Assembly: GCA_044222225.1 (NCBI GenBank)
Contig: JBGANR010000018.1
Location: forward strand, 1 to 64,000
Source: JBGANR01 sp044222225
GTDB taxonomy: Bacteria; Actinomycetota; Actinomycetes; Mycobacteriales; Mycobacteriaceae
Direction: 5' to 3'
DNA length: 64,000 nucleotides
Shown: positions 17,619-25,844 of the stretch, piece by piece
How positions within the stretch are numbered: the stretch's first letter is position 1
Layout of the letters: the number at the start of each line of letters is the position of its first letter
Notes under the pieces: model-generated
What the model was told of the DNA's origin: nothing
The model's database searches: none
The model's input: only the letters and a program-made list of their open reading frames with translations
Program-made: the position numbers and the translations under genes

Positions 17619-17951
17619 CCCCTTTACGTCTCGTCGCGGCACCGGCCTCCCACCAAGCAGATGTCTCGCGCGGCGTGCCCGAGGCCAGCGAGACCGAAGG
17701 CTGTTCAGCGTCGCGCGAGTCGATCGTCGTGGGCTCGCGATTCGCCGAACGGGCGTCGCAGACACGAACTCTGCGGCTTCCCCGTGCCCGCTGACCATCC
17801 GTGCCTTCTACGCGCCATACGTGATCACCACTGTCCCCACCCACCGAGACAGGCAGAGGACACACGACGCATACAATAGATCACGAATTGCCCTGACGGC
17901 GTCAGAGTCATTCGTGCGACCACCACACACACACACTCATGAGACCGAAAC
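17619..17951. other. Intergenic region between nrdF2 and the CHAT operon
   Basis: 333 bp with no supported gene. It should hold the CHAT operon promoter. Visible elements are a 13-bp palindrome CTGACGGCGTCAG (17893-17905), about 47 bp past the nrdF2 stop, which could be a weak terminator or an operator, and a short CA repeat (17923-17936). Confidence 0.55.
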
Positions 17952-18956
17952 TCAGAAGTCCCAGTCCTCGTCTTCGGTGTTGACGGCCTTGCCGATGACG
18001 TACGAGCTGCCCGAGCCCGAGAAGAAGTCGTGGTTCTCGTCCGCGTTCGGCGACAGCGCCGACAGGATGGCGGGGTTCACGAGCGTCTCGTCCTTGGGGA
18101 ACATCGCCTCGTAGCCGAGGTTCATGAGCGCCTTGTTCGCGTTGTACCGCAAGAACGTCTTGACGTCCTCACTGAGCCCGACGTCGTCGTACAGCGCCTC
18201 GGTGTAGTCCGATTCGTTGTCGTACAGCTCGAACAGCAGGTCGAACGTGTAGTCCTTGAGCGCCTGACGCCGCTCGGGCGTCTGCGTCTCCAGCCCGCGC
18301 TGGTACTTGTACCCGATGTAGTAGCCGTGCACGGCCTCGTCGCGGATGATGAGCCGGATCATGTCCGCGGTGTTGGTCAGCTTGGCCCGGCTGGACCAGT
18401 ACATCGGCAGGTAGAAGCCGCTGTAGAAGAGGAACGATTCGAGCAGCGTCGAGGCGACCTTGCGCTTGAGCGCGTCCTCGCCCCGGTAGTAGTCCATGAC
18501 GATGCGCGCCTTGCGCTGCAGGAACTCGTTCTCCTCGCTCCAGCGGAAGGCGTCGTCGATCTCACGCGTCGAGCACAGCGTCGAGAAGATCGAGCTGTAG
18601 CTCTTGGCGTGCACCGACTCCATGAACGCGATGTTGGTCAGCACCGCCTCTTCGTGCGGAGTGAGCGCGTCCGGAATGAGACTGACGGCGCCGACGGTGC
18701 CCTGGATGGTGTCCAGCAGCGTCAGGCCGGTGAACACCCGCATCGTCAGCTGCTTCTCGACGGGCGTCAGCGTGCCCCAGGACGGGATGTCGTTGGAGAC
18801 GGGCACCTTCTCCGGCAGCCAGAAGTTGCCGGTCAGGCGATCCCAGACCTCGGCGTCCTTCTCGTCGGGAACCCGGTTCCAGTTGATCGCCGACACCCGG
18901 CTGACCAGCTTGATCGGGGCACCTTCGGCGGGACTGTGGCTGTCGGCATGCGTCAC
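17952..18956 (-). CDS. nrdF: Ribonucleotide reductase class Ib, beta subunit NrdF
   Basis: 334 aa from the GTG at 18956; an in-frame start at 19007 would add 17 residues. Diiron/dimanganese ligands are visible: Glu in LTNIAFMESVHAKSYS (ExxH), Glu in LLESFLFYSG, and IIRDEAVHGYYIG (ExxH). The tyrosyl-radical Tyr is in the YSSIFSTL region. The C-terminal acidic/aromatic tail (TEDEDWDF) docks on NrdE. It supplies the radical for dNTP synthesis. The gene is separated from nrdHIE by about 10 kb of unrelated genes, as nrdF2 is in M. tuberculosis (Rv3048c versus Rv3051c-Rv3053c). Confidence 0.95.
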   Translation of the reverse strand: MTHADSHSPAEGAPIKLVSRVSAINWNRVPDEKDAEVWDRLTGNFWLPEKVPVSNDIPSWGTLTPVEKQLTMRVFTGLTLLDTIQGTVGAVSLIPDALTPHEEAVLTNIAFMESVHAKSYSSIFSTLCSTREIDDAFRWSEENEFLQRKARIVMDYYRGEDALKRKVASTLLESFLFYSGFYLPMYWSSRAKLTNTADMIRLIIRDEAVHGYYIGYKYQRGLETQTPERRQALKDYTFDLLFELYDNESDYTEALYDDVGLSEDVKTFLRYNANKALMNLGYEAMFPKDETLVNPAILSALSPNADENHDFFSGSGSSYVIGKAVNTEDEDWDF

Positions 18957-19044
18957 CGGCCCCACGGTAGTTTGCGTCCGCGCAAGATTCCAAGGCGGCA
19001 CGCGCATAGGCCTTGCCTCAATGCATACACCTTGATGCTCATAA

Positions 19045-19088
19045 ATCGGTTAAAACAACCGATGTCACATCGAGGCAAAGTGATATCA
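19045..19088. promoter_or_regulatory. AT-rich operator cluster upstream of the SPFH gene
   Basis: Three elements overlap: inverted repeat ATCGGTT/AACCGAT (19045-19063, 5-nt gap), palindrome GATGTCACATC (19061-19071), and TGATATCA (19081-19088). CGATGTCA (19060-19067) and TGATATCA are the same NGATRTCA word 21 bp apart, i.e. two helical turns. It lies between divergent nrdF and the SPFH gene; the latter's small ribbon-helix-helix partner is a candidate binder. Confidence 0.5.
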
Positions 19089-19123
19089 TTCTGAGGTCAA
19101 CTAGCCGCAACCGAGGAGGAGAC

Positions 19124-20020
19124 ATGGCCGTCTACCAAACCCGACCCAGCGAGGTCGAGCGCCCGGCGCCGAGCATGAACGGCTGGCCGATCGCAGCCGT
19201 CGCTCTCACCTTGTTCTTCGGCGGCATCGCGCTGGTCGCGGGCGGCGTCGCCCTCGCAGACACGCTCGGCGTTCCCGCGATCGTGGTCGGTGCGGTCGCG
19301 ATCGTCGTCTCGCTCATCACGGTGTGCTGCCTGATGCTCGTGCAGCCGAACGAGGCGCGAGTGCTGCAGCTGCTCGGCGGCTCGTACATCGGCACCGTCC
19401 GCACGCCCGGCCTGCGCGCCGTCAATCCGCTCTCGTCGCGGCCGGCGGTCTCCACCCGGATCCGCAACCACGAGACGGAGCGGGCGAAGGTCAACGACGC
19501 CGACGGCAACCCCATCGAGATCTCCTGCGTCGTCGTCTGGCAGGTCGAGGACACCGCGAAGGCCCGCTTCGAGGTCGACGACTTCGTCGAGTTCGTCGAG
19601 ATCCAGAGCGAGGCCGCGATGCGGCACATCGCCGGCAGCTATCCGTACGACGCCGCCGACCGCGTCTCCCTGCGTGAGAACGCCGACGACATCACCGCCA
19701 AGCTGTCCACCGAGATCTCGACGCGGGTCTCAGCGGCCGGCGTCCGCATCATCGAGTCGCGCATCAACGGGCTCTCCTACGCTCCCGAGATCGCCGGCGC
19801 CATGCTGCGTCGCCAGCAGGCCGGCGCCGTCATCGCGGCCCGCAGACTGATCGTGCAGGGTGCCGTCGACATGGTCTCCGACGCGCTCTCACATCTGGAG
19901 GAGAAGGACATCCCCCTGGACGGCGAACGCCGCGCCGCGATGGTCTCGAACCTGCTCGTCGTGCTCTGCGGCGACCGGGACGCCCAGCCCGTGGTCAACG
20001 CCGGCTCGCTGTACCAGTGA
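19124..20020 (+). CDS. SPFH/band-7 (stomatin-like) membrane protein
   Basis: 298 aa, ATG at 19124 after gaggagga. Two hydrophobic segments (about 21-50 and 52-75) anchor the protein; the SPFH domain follows (LVQPNEARVLQLLGGSYIGTV; then VNDADGNPIEISCVVVWQVE; then SEAAMRHIAGSYPYD). SPFH proteins form membrane scaffolds, often with proteases or in stress responses. The substrate is unknown. Its last codons overlap the next gene by 4 bp (GTGA), tying it to a small ribbon-helix-helix protein, a pairing I recall as common in actinobacteria. Confidence 0.88.
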   Translation: MAVYQTRPSEVERPAPSMNGWPIAAVALTLFFGGIALVAGGVALADTLGVPAIVVGAVAIVVSLITVCCLMLVQPNEARVLQLLGGSYIGTVRTPGLRAVNPLSSRPAVSTRIRNHETERAKVNDADGNPIEISCVVVWQVEDTAKARFEVDDFVEFVEIQSEAAMRHIAGSYPYDAADRVSLRENADDITAKLSTEISTRVSAAGVRIIESRINGLSYAPEIAGAMLRRQQAGAVIAARRLIVQGAVDMVSDALSHLEEKDIPLDGERRAAMVSNLLVVLCGDRDAQPVVNAGSLYQ

Positions 20021-20262
20021 CCGCCGACGACACCGCCTCCGAGGAGCCGGCGCTCGACGCGCCGGCTCCTCGGGGGGCTTCGGACGGTCCGGCCACGACA
20101 CCACGACGAGCAGCACCCGAGCGCAAGAAGGTGCTGCTCCGGCTCGACCCGGCCGTGCACGACGCACTCGTCCGCTGGGCGAACGACGAACTGCGCAGCA
20201 CCAACGCGCAGATGGAGTTCGCGCTGCGGCTGGCGCTCAAACAGGCCGGACGGCTGAAGTAG
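20017..20262 (+). CDS. Small ribbon-helix-helix protein coupled to the SPFH gene
   Basis: 81 aa, GTG start inside the SPFH stop (GTGA overlap). The first 35 residues are acidic/Pro-rich; the rest (KKVLLRLDPAVHDALVRWA, then LRSTNAQMEFALRLALKQAG) is an Arc/MetJ-type ribbon-helix-helix with the usual beta strand KVLLRLD and the STNAQMEFALR helix. Such proteins bind DNA as dimers and are often labelled HicB/Arc antitoxins, but no toxin gene is present. It may repress its own operon through the repeats at 19045-19088. Confidence 0.8.
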   Translation: MTADDTASEEPALDAPAPRGASDGPATTPRRAAPERKKVLLRLDPAVHDALVRWANDELRSTNAQMEFALRLALKQAGRLK

Positions 20263-21612
20263 TCAAGTTCCGGAGGCGGGAGCCAACGGTCTGCCGATCC
20301 GGGCCACGACCGCGGCCGTCACCGTGACCCCCACAGCCCCGGCGGCCAGCGATCCGGTGTAGCCCCACGGGGTCGCGAGCGCCGCCAGCACCGCGACGCC
20401 GAGCCCGCTGCCGAGCGCGAAGGCGACCTCCTGCACCACGCCCACCTGGGAGACCGCATCAGCCGGCGCCGCCACGAACAGCGCAGTGGTGCCGAGAGTG
20501 CCGATCACCCCGAAGCCGGCGCCGATCAACAGCAGGGTCGGGCCGATCATCGTCGGATCCGTCGCCGCCCAGGCCAGCCCCGCCGCCTGCAGCAGCAGCG
20601 CCGCCGGCAGCACCAGACCGCGGCGGTCGATCCGGGCCAACGCCGGCGCCAGGATCCCGCCGGCCGTCGTGGCGATCGCCTGCCAGAGCAACACCAGACC
20701 GGCCGCGTACGCCGACCATCCTCGGTCGTCCTGCAGGTGCAGGCTGGTCAGATAGATCGCCCCGAGCGTGACGCCGGCCGAGACGACGATCGTCCCCACC
20801 GCCGCCGAGAAACCGTTGTCACCGAACAGGTCCACCCGCAACAGCGGGTCCCGCAACCGCCGTTGCGCCCGCAGGAAGACGGCCAGCACAACCGCACCGA
20901 GCAACCCGCAGACGGTGCCGATCCCCGACGCGAACGGCAGACGCTGCACGCCGTACACCATGACGCCGAGGCCGACCGCTGCGACCAGCACCCACCCCGG
21001 ATGCCACGGCGGCGGACTCGGGGTCCTGGTGTTCGGCACCGCCGACCTGGCGAGGAGCGCTCCGATCGCCGCGATCGGTACGCAGATCCAGAACACCCAC
21101 TGCCAGCCCCAATGATCGGTGAGGTAGCCGCCGACGAGCGGGCCGATCGTGTTGGCGGCACCGAACACCGCGACCCACAGACCGTTCGCCGTCGTCCGGG
21201 CGTGGCCGGTGAACACGGCGCCGATCGTGGACACCACGTTCGCCAGGATGAGCGCGCCGGCGATCCCGAGCCCCAGTCGCGCCGCCAGCAGCCCGGGGGC
21301 GGGCAGCATCGGCGCCACCGCGCTGAGCAGCGCGAAGACGGTCATTCCCGTGACGAGGGCGCGACGTCGGCCGGAACGGTCGCCCCACCGCGCGGCGGGC
21401 ACGATCGCGGCGGCCAGCGCGAGCGGATAGATGTTGACGACCCACGCCTGGTCCGCCGGGGTGAAGCCGAGATCGCGGGCGAGCTTCGGCAGGGCCGTGT
21501 TGATCATGCTCACGGCGAGGCTCTGCGCGAGGATCCCCACGAGCAGCGGGATCATCACCGACCAGGAGAGCCGGTCTGCGGCTCGCGTCGGGCCCTCATC
21601 GCGCGGTGTCAT
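20263..21612 (-). CDS. MFS drug/metabolite exporter, DHA2 (14-helix) type
   Basis: 449 aa, ATG at 21612. Many hydrophobic helices with the MFS motif A loop (ARWGDRSGRRRALV) and motif C-like GLGIAGALILANVVSTIG, plus LGGYLTDHWGWQWVFWI-type residues in the fifth helix. It is probably a proton-coupled exporter in the cytoplasmic membrane. It follows the LysR-like substrate-binding gene by 34 bp on the same strand, so the two may form an operon. Its stop abuts the stop of the convergent ribbon-helix-helix gene. Confidence 0.9.
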   Translation of the reverse strand: MTPRDEGPTRAADRLSWSVMIPLLVGILAQSLAVSMINTALPKLARDLGFTPADQAWVVNIYPLALAAAIVPAARWGDRSGRRRALVTGMTVFALLSAVAPMLPAPGLLAARLGLGIAGALILANVVSTIGAVFTGHARTTANGLWVAVFGAANTIGPLVGGYLTDHWGWQWVFWICVPIAAIGALLARSAVPNTRTPSPPPWHPGWVLVAAVGLGVMVYGVQRLPFASGIGTVCGLLGAVVLAVFLRAQRRLRDPLLRVDLFGDNGFSAAVGTIVVSAGVTLGAIYLTSLHLQDDRGWSAYAAGLVLLWQAIATTAGGILAPALARIDRRGLVLPAALLLQAAGLAWAATDPTMIGPTLLLIGAGFGVIGTLGTTALFVAAPADAVSQVGVVQEVAFALGSGLGVAVLAALATPWGYTGSLAAGAVGVTVTAAVVARIGRPLAPASGT

Positions 21613-21646
21613 CACACCGCGATCCTGACAGGTCGTGGGGACAGAC

Positions 21647-22345
21647 CTATCTCCCCGTCCGCTTGCGGGCGACCTTCCCCGCCGCGGCTCTGGCGGCCTG
21701 CTTCGCGAGAGTCTTCTCCCGCGCCGTGCGTTTCGGTGCCGACTGAGCCGGCCCCCGGGACGAACCGGGCCTGCGTCCGCGCACGATGCCGATGAACTCT
21801 TCGATCGGTGCCGGCTGCGGCCCGTCCGGGAAGGCGAGCGCCACACAACAGGCGGGTGCATCGGTGATCGGGCGGTACGTGAGGTCCTTGCGGTGGTGCA
21901 GACGGGCCAGTGACTGCGGAACCAGGAGCACACCGACCCCCGCGGCGACGAGTTCCACCGCGTCCTCGGTGGTCGCCGGTCGGTGATCGACCAGGACGCC
22001 CGGGAGGTCCGTCCAGGCCAGGACGTCGTCGAGCGGAAGCAGCACCGGCTCACCATCGAGATCCGCGACGGTGATCGCGTCGACGGTGGTGAGAACGTGA
22101 TCGCTCGGCACCACGGCCACCGTCGTCTCTTCATAGAGCGGGATGACGACCAGCCCGGACGTATCGGCCGGCAACCGGAGCAAGGCCAGATCGACGGCGC
22201 CCTCGCGCACGGCGTCCGGCGCGTCGGCCGCTGCGACGACGCACAGCGTCAACGGAGCCTGCGGGTGCCGTTCCGTCCAGATCCGAGCCCATTTCGCCGG
22301 CGTCCCGCCGGGGACGTATCCGAGAGTCAGGGAGGACGGGGCCAC
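21647..22345 (-). CDS. LysR-type effector-binding domain without HTH
   Basis: 232 aa, GTG at 22345. The sequence starts directly in the periplasmic-binding-like effector domain of LysR regulators (LTLGYVPGGTPAKWARIW, then GAVDLALLRLPADTSGLV, then AAGVGVLLVPQSLA) and has no winged-helix DNA-binding domain. The last 40 residues are Lys/Arg-rich, which could give non-specific nucleic-acid contact. Full-length LysR proteins are near 300 aa. It is divergent from a DUF5997 gene with only 29 bp between starts, an arrangement I recall as conserved in actinobacteria. Confidence 0.8.
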   Translation of the reverse strand: MAPSSLTLGYVPGGTPAKWARIWTERHPQAPLTLCVVAAADAPDAVREGAVDLALLRLPADTSGLVVIPLYEETTVAVVPSDHVLTTVDAITVADLDGEPVLLPLDDVLAWTDLPGVLVDHRPATTEDAVELVAAGVGVLLVPQSLARLHHRKDLTYRPITDAPACCVALAFPDGPQPAPIEEFIGIVRGRRPGSSRGPAQSAPKRTAREKTLAKQAARAAAGKVARKRTGR

Positions 22346-22374
22346 CGCGTCAGGCTACCGATAGGCTGCCCTCC

Positions 22375-22761
22375 ATGAGCAAGCCGAACGCACAGTCCAT
22401 GAAACCCGCCACGGCGGCGAAGAAGCTGGACGTGTACCTGCCGGCGACGCCCGCGGAGTTCCAAGCAGACCCGATCACCCGGACCGCACTCGCCGATCTG
22501 CAGGCGGACCCGCCGCAGTGGCTCAAGGATCTTCGTAAGAACGGCCCGCACCCGAAGAATCTGGTCGCCGCCAAGCTCGGCGTCTCGATCGCCGGCCTCG
22601 CGCGCGGCGGCGTCGACGAAGCGCTGACCACCGAGCAGATCGATCGACTGCTCGAGGAGAAGCCGGAATGGCTGATCGCCGAACGCGAGAGTTACCGGAC
22701 GGTGCTGCAGGAGCAGCGACGGGTGAAGGCACAGCGCACGAAACGGTCGAACAAGAGCTGA
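22375..22761 (+). CDS. DUF5997 family protein
   Basis: 128 aa, ATG at 22375. Reads KPATAAKKLDVYLPATPAEF, then DLQADPPQWLKDLRKNGPHP, then LVAAKLGVSIAGLARGGVDE, the conserved core of DUF5997, a family of unknown function. The segment VAAKLGVSIAGLARGGVDEALT resembles a small helix-turn-helix and the C-terminus is Lys/Arg-rich, so nucleic-acid binding is plausible. Divergent from the LysR effector domain gene; the two may act together, with DUF5997 supplying DNA binding. That is inference. Confidence 0.8.
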   Translation: MSKPNAQSMKPATAAKKLDVYLPATPAEFQADPITRTALADLQADPPQWLKDLRKNGPHPKNLVAAKLGVSIAGLARGGVDEALTTEQIDRLLEEKPEWLIAERESYRTVLQEQRRVKAQRTKRSNKS

Positions 22762-22784
22762 TCCCGAAGTAGTCTTTTTGCGCG

Positions 22785-22810
22785 CACTGTCATCTGTACA
22801 GACGACAGTG
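22785..22810. promoter_or_regulatory. 26-bp near-perfect palindrome upstream of the Ser/Thr kinase gene
   Basis: The arms CACTGTCATCTGT and ACAGACGACAGTG (13 bp each, no spacer) match except at one pair. It lies 24 bp after the DUF5997 stop and 73 bp before the kinase start. It could be the operator for the kinase promoter or part of a terminator for DUF5997; the absence of a loop favours protein binding. Confidence 0.55.
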
Positions 22811-22882
22811 GCTTTGTGTCGGCCTCAAGCCGATGGCCGCGTGGCGTACCATCCGCTTGCCGAACAAGAGAGGCGATAGCGC

Positions 22883-24463
22883 ATGGGTAAGACGCCGTCC
22901 AGCAGAGCCGGAGAGACGTTCGGGCCATACGTGCTCGAGTCGCTGCTCGGGCGGGGCGGCATGGGCGAGGTGTACCGCGCCCATGACACCGTGCGCGACC
23001 GCACCGTCGCACTGAAACTGCTGTCCCCGCATCTGGCCGAGGATCCCGTTTTTCAAGAACGCTTCCGACGCGAATGCCGGACCCTGGCGCGCTTGGACGA
23101 GCCGCACGTCATCCCGATCCACGACTTCGGCGAGATCGACGGCCGGTTGTTCCTCGACATGCGCCTGGTGAAAGGCCGCGATCTACGGGCCATCATTCGC
23201 GAGCGCGGGACCCTGGAAACCGCTGAAGCGGTAGCCCTGATCGAGCAGGTGGCAGCCGCACTGGACGCCGCCCACACCGCCGGCCTGGTGCATCGAGACG
23301 TGAAGCCCGAGAACATTCTGGTCACGGCAGCCGACTTCGCCTACCTCGTCGACTTCGGCGTCGCACATGCCGATACCGACACCCATTTGACCCGTACCGG
23401 AAACGCAGTCGGCTCTGTCGCCTACATGGCACCCGAGCAGTTCGACGACCAGAAGGTCACTTCCGCCGCCGACGTCTACGCCCTCTCGGCGGTGCTCTTC
23501 GAGCTGATCACCGGACGGAAGCCCTATCCAGGCGAGTCGGTTTCGGCCATCACCCGCGGCCTGCTGTTCGACGAGATCCCGATCGCCAGCAAAGTGAACC
23601 CCGCTCTCGCTCCGACGATGGACGCGGTGCTTACCTGGGGACTCGAAAAGGACCCCACCCGACGCTGCCCATCCGCCCTTGATCTGGCCTCCGCCGCCGG
23701 AGCCGCATTGGCCCGTGAGTACCTGTCGACCAGGAACGATACCGATACAAACCTCCTGACCGAACCCACCGTCGGCATCCCGAGCGGCCCCGACCACCAT
23801 CGGCACACGGTCGTCGCTCCTTCGATCCCTGATACGAGTCGGCCGACACCGATGATCGACTCGACCGCCGTCGCGGGCGGCACCCGTCGTCACGGACAAC
23901 CGCACAGCTACCCGACGCCCCACCCCGCACCCCATCCTCAACAGCAGTCACGCCGCCGCTCGACCAACCCGATTCTGATCGGTGCCGTGAGTGTCCTCGT
24001 CACTGCGCTGCTCGGCGTCAGCGCCTGGCTGCTCGTCGACAAGCTCGGCAGCTCGAACAGCAAAGAAGCGCCCGCGGCAGCGAACACCACCGTGACAACA
24101 ACAGGCGGGACGACAAACCCGCACGCCGCTGCCGGCTCTCAGGCCCCGCCATCGACGCAGACGTGGACGACGACCTATACCGCTACCGCGACGCAGACCA
24201 CGTATGGCTCCGGGAATCTGCCGACCGGCGCCGTACCGTGCCCCGACACCCCCGGACTGGCTACCCACGAGGGTCGCAAGACCAGCTGCGAGTTCGCCGT
24301 GAGCGTGCGCGACGCTTATACGGCCGGCGGTCCGTCCGGCCAGTCCCGGACGGTCAACGGCTGGGCCCCGCAGCAGGCCGCCTGGGTGCCGATGGCCTGC
24401 GATCCCTATTACGGGATCGTCGTCTGCCGTGGCGGGACCCAGTCGATCGTCTATATCTACTAG
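22883..24463 (+). CDS. Transmembrane Ser/Thr protein kinase (PknB-like)
   Basis: 526 aa. The kinase domain (about 14-275) has GRGGMGEVYRA, the ATP Lys in VALKLL, HRDVKPEN, DFGVAH and APEQFDD, so it should be active. A Pro/His/Thr-rich juxtamembrane segment leads to one helix at about 363-385 (ILIGAVSVLVTALLGVSAWL). The extracellular part begins with a Thr-rich stalk and ends in a small domain with four Cys (about 453, 469, 506, 515) that could form two disulfides. There are no PASTA repeats, so the sensor differs from PknB and is closer in plan to PknE/PknH types. No phosphatase gene is adjacent. Confidence 0.93.
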   Translation: MGKTPSSRAGETFGPYVLESLLGRGGMGEVYRAHDTVRDRTVALKLLSPHLAEDPVFQERFRRECRTLARLDEPHVIPIHDFGEIDGRLFLDMRLVKGRDLRAIIRERGTLETAEAVALIEQVAAALDAAHTAGLVHRDVKPENILVTAADFAYLVDFGVAHADTDTHLTRTGNAVGSVAYMAPEQFDDQKVTSAADVYALSAVLFELITGRKPYPGESVSAITRGLLFDEIPIASKVNPALAPTMDAVLTWGLEKDPTRRCPSALDLASAAGAALAREYLSTRNDTDTNLLTEPTVGIPSGPDHHRHTVVAPSIPDTSRPTPMIDSTAVAGGTRRHGQPHSYPTPHPAPHPQQQSRRRSTNPILIGAVSVLVTALLGVSAWLLVDKLGSSNSKEAPAAANTTVTTTGGTTNPHAAAGSQAPPSTQTWTTTYTATATQTTYGSGNLPTGAVPCPDTPGLATHEGRKTSCEFAVSVRDAYTAGGPSGQSRTVNGWAPQQAAWVPMACDPYYGIVVCRGGTQSIVYIY

Positions 24464-24547
24464 TGGGAGGTGCCAGGCCGGGACCTACCGCGCACGTCGA
24501 TCACGAAACGGCCCGAAGGTTGACGAGGCGCTTTCGTATCCGGGCGA

Positions 24548-25729
24548 TCAGTCCTCCGCCCGGACTACAGCCCCTCCCGCGATCTCCCGTCCGATCTCGG
24601 TGAGCAGACGCCCGGCCTCCCGCATGCTCGTCTCCGGGTCCGGCGCGCGATCGAGCGTCGCGTAGCAGTCGACGAAACCGGCTTCCCGCCACGCCGTTTC
24701 GCTCAGTGTCGTGCGACCGCAGACCGCCACGACCGGGATGCCGAGCCGGCCCGCGGCGCGGGCGACGCCGACCGGCGTCTTTCCACCGAGGCTCTGTTCG
24801 TCGAACGATCCCTCGCCCGTGATGACAAGATCGGCGCCGACGAGCCGGTCGCGCAGGCGCACGAGATCGACGACCACGTCGACGCCGGGCCGCTGTTCGG
24901 CGCCGAGCACAGCGAGTGCGACGAACCCGACTCCACCGGCCGCGCCCGCGCCAGGCACAAGCGCGAGGTCACGTTCGTCCGGCCCGGCGCCGTCGGCCCG
25001 CAAGGCCTGCTGGAGCACACGAGAGAAATCGGCCAGTCCAGCATCGAGCGCCTCGACCTGCTCGGCGTCGGCACCCTTCTGCGGGCCGAAGACGCTCGCC
25101 GCACCGGCGGGGCCCAGGAGCACGTGGTCGACGTCGCAGGCCAGAACGAAGCCGGTCCGTGCCACGCGCGGATCGAGTTCCGACAGATCCACAGCCGCGA
25201 TCTCGCGCAGGGCTCCCCCGCCGTCGTCGAGCTCGGCACCCGAGGCATTCAGCAGCCGCGCGCCGAGAGCGGCGATCAGCCCGGCGCCGCCGTCGGTCGA
25301 GGCGCTACCACCGATCGCGAGCACGATGCGCGTGGCCCCGGCGTCGAGCGCGGCCTCGATCAGCTCACCGGTTCCTCGCGAGCTCGCGGCGAGCGCATCC
25401 CGCCGGTCCGCCGGGACGAGCGCGAGCCCCGAGGCCAACGCGAGCTCGACGACCGCCTCGTCGCCCCGCATCGCGAAAGACGCCTGCACCGGCGTTCCGA
25501 GCGGGCCGTGCACGACGGCCTCTCGGCGTTCGTATCCGTTCGCGAGCGCCGCGTCGAGCGTTCCCTCGCCGCCGTCGGCCATGGGGACCACGGACACCCG
25601 GACATCGGGGCGCACGGCCCGGATCCCGTCGGCCAGACACCCGGCCGCTTCCCCCGCGCCGAGGGACCCTTTGAACTTGTCCGGGGCGATGACGATGTGC
25701 GCCGCGTCGCCCAACTGTTCAAAATTCAT
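24548..25729 (-). CDS. glxK: Glycerate 2-kinase (GlxK/GarK family)
   Basis: 393 aa from the ATG at 25729, 8 bp after gagggg; a GTG two codons upstream is less well placed. Family motifs are IVIAPDKFKGSL at the N-terminus, MADGGEGT, GGSASTDGGAG and DLVITGEGSFDEQS. The enzyme phosphorylates glycerate, feeding it into glycolysis as 2- or 3-phosphoglycerate. It is divergent from an aminotransferase and a glyoxylate/hydroxypyruvate-type reductase, which makes a serine or glyoxylate to glycerate pathway likely. Confidence 0.93.
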   Translation of the reverse strand: MNFEQLGDAAHIVIAPDKFKGSLGAGEAAGCLADGIRAVRPDVRVSVVPMADGGEGTLDAALANGYERREAVVHGPLGTPVQASFAMRGDEAVVELALASGLALVPADRRDALAASSRGTGELIEAALDAGATRIVLAIGGSASTDGGAGLIAALGARLLNASGAELDDGGGALREIAAVDLSELDPRVARTGFVLACDVDHVLLGPAGAASVFGPQKGADAEQVEALDAGLADFSRVLQQALRADGAGPDERDLALVPGAGAAGGVGFVALAVLGAEQRPGVDVVVDLVRLRDRLVGADLVITGEGSFDEQSLGGKTPVGVARAAGRLGIPVVAVCGRTTLSETAWREAGFVDCYATLDRAPDPETSMREAGRLLTEIGREIAGGAVVRAED

Positions 25730-25750
25730 CCGCACAACCCCTCGACGAAC

Positions 25751-25794
25751 TGATATATCAACCTTATACTAATCGCACCCTAGTCCGGGACTAG
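25751..25794. promoter_or_regulatory. Two palindromes in the divergent glycerate-pathway promoter
   Basis: TGATATATCA (25751-25760) and CTAGTCCGGGACTAG (25780-25794) are both perfect palindromes, separated by an AT-rich stretch with TTATACTAAT that could be a -10 region. They lie between glxK and the aminotransferase and could let one regulator control both directions. No regulator gene is adjacent. Confidence 0.5.
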
Positions 25795-25844
25795 CGGCGA
25801 ACGTCTGGCTACGCCGCGATCAGCTCGTTGAGGAGAAGGACAGC

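Noticed and set aside
17923..17936. CA dinucleotide run near the nrdF 3' end
   Set aside because: Short simple repeat outside a gene; no evidence for phase variation.
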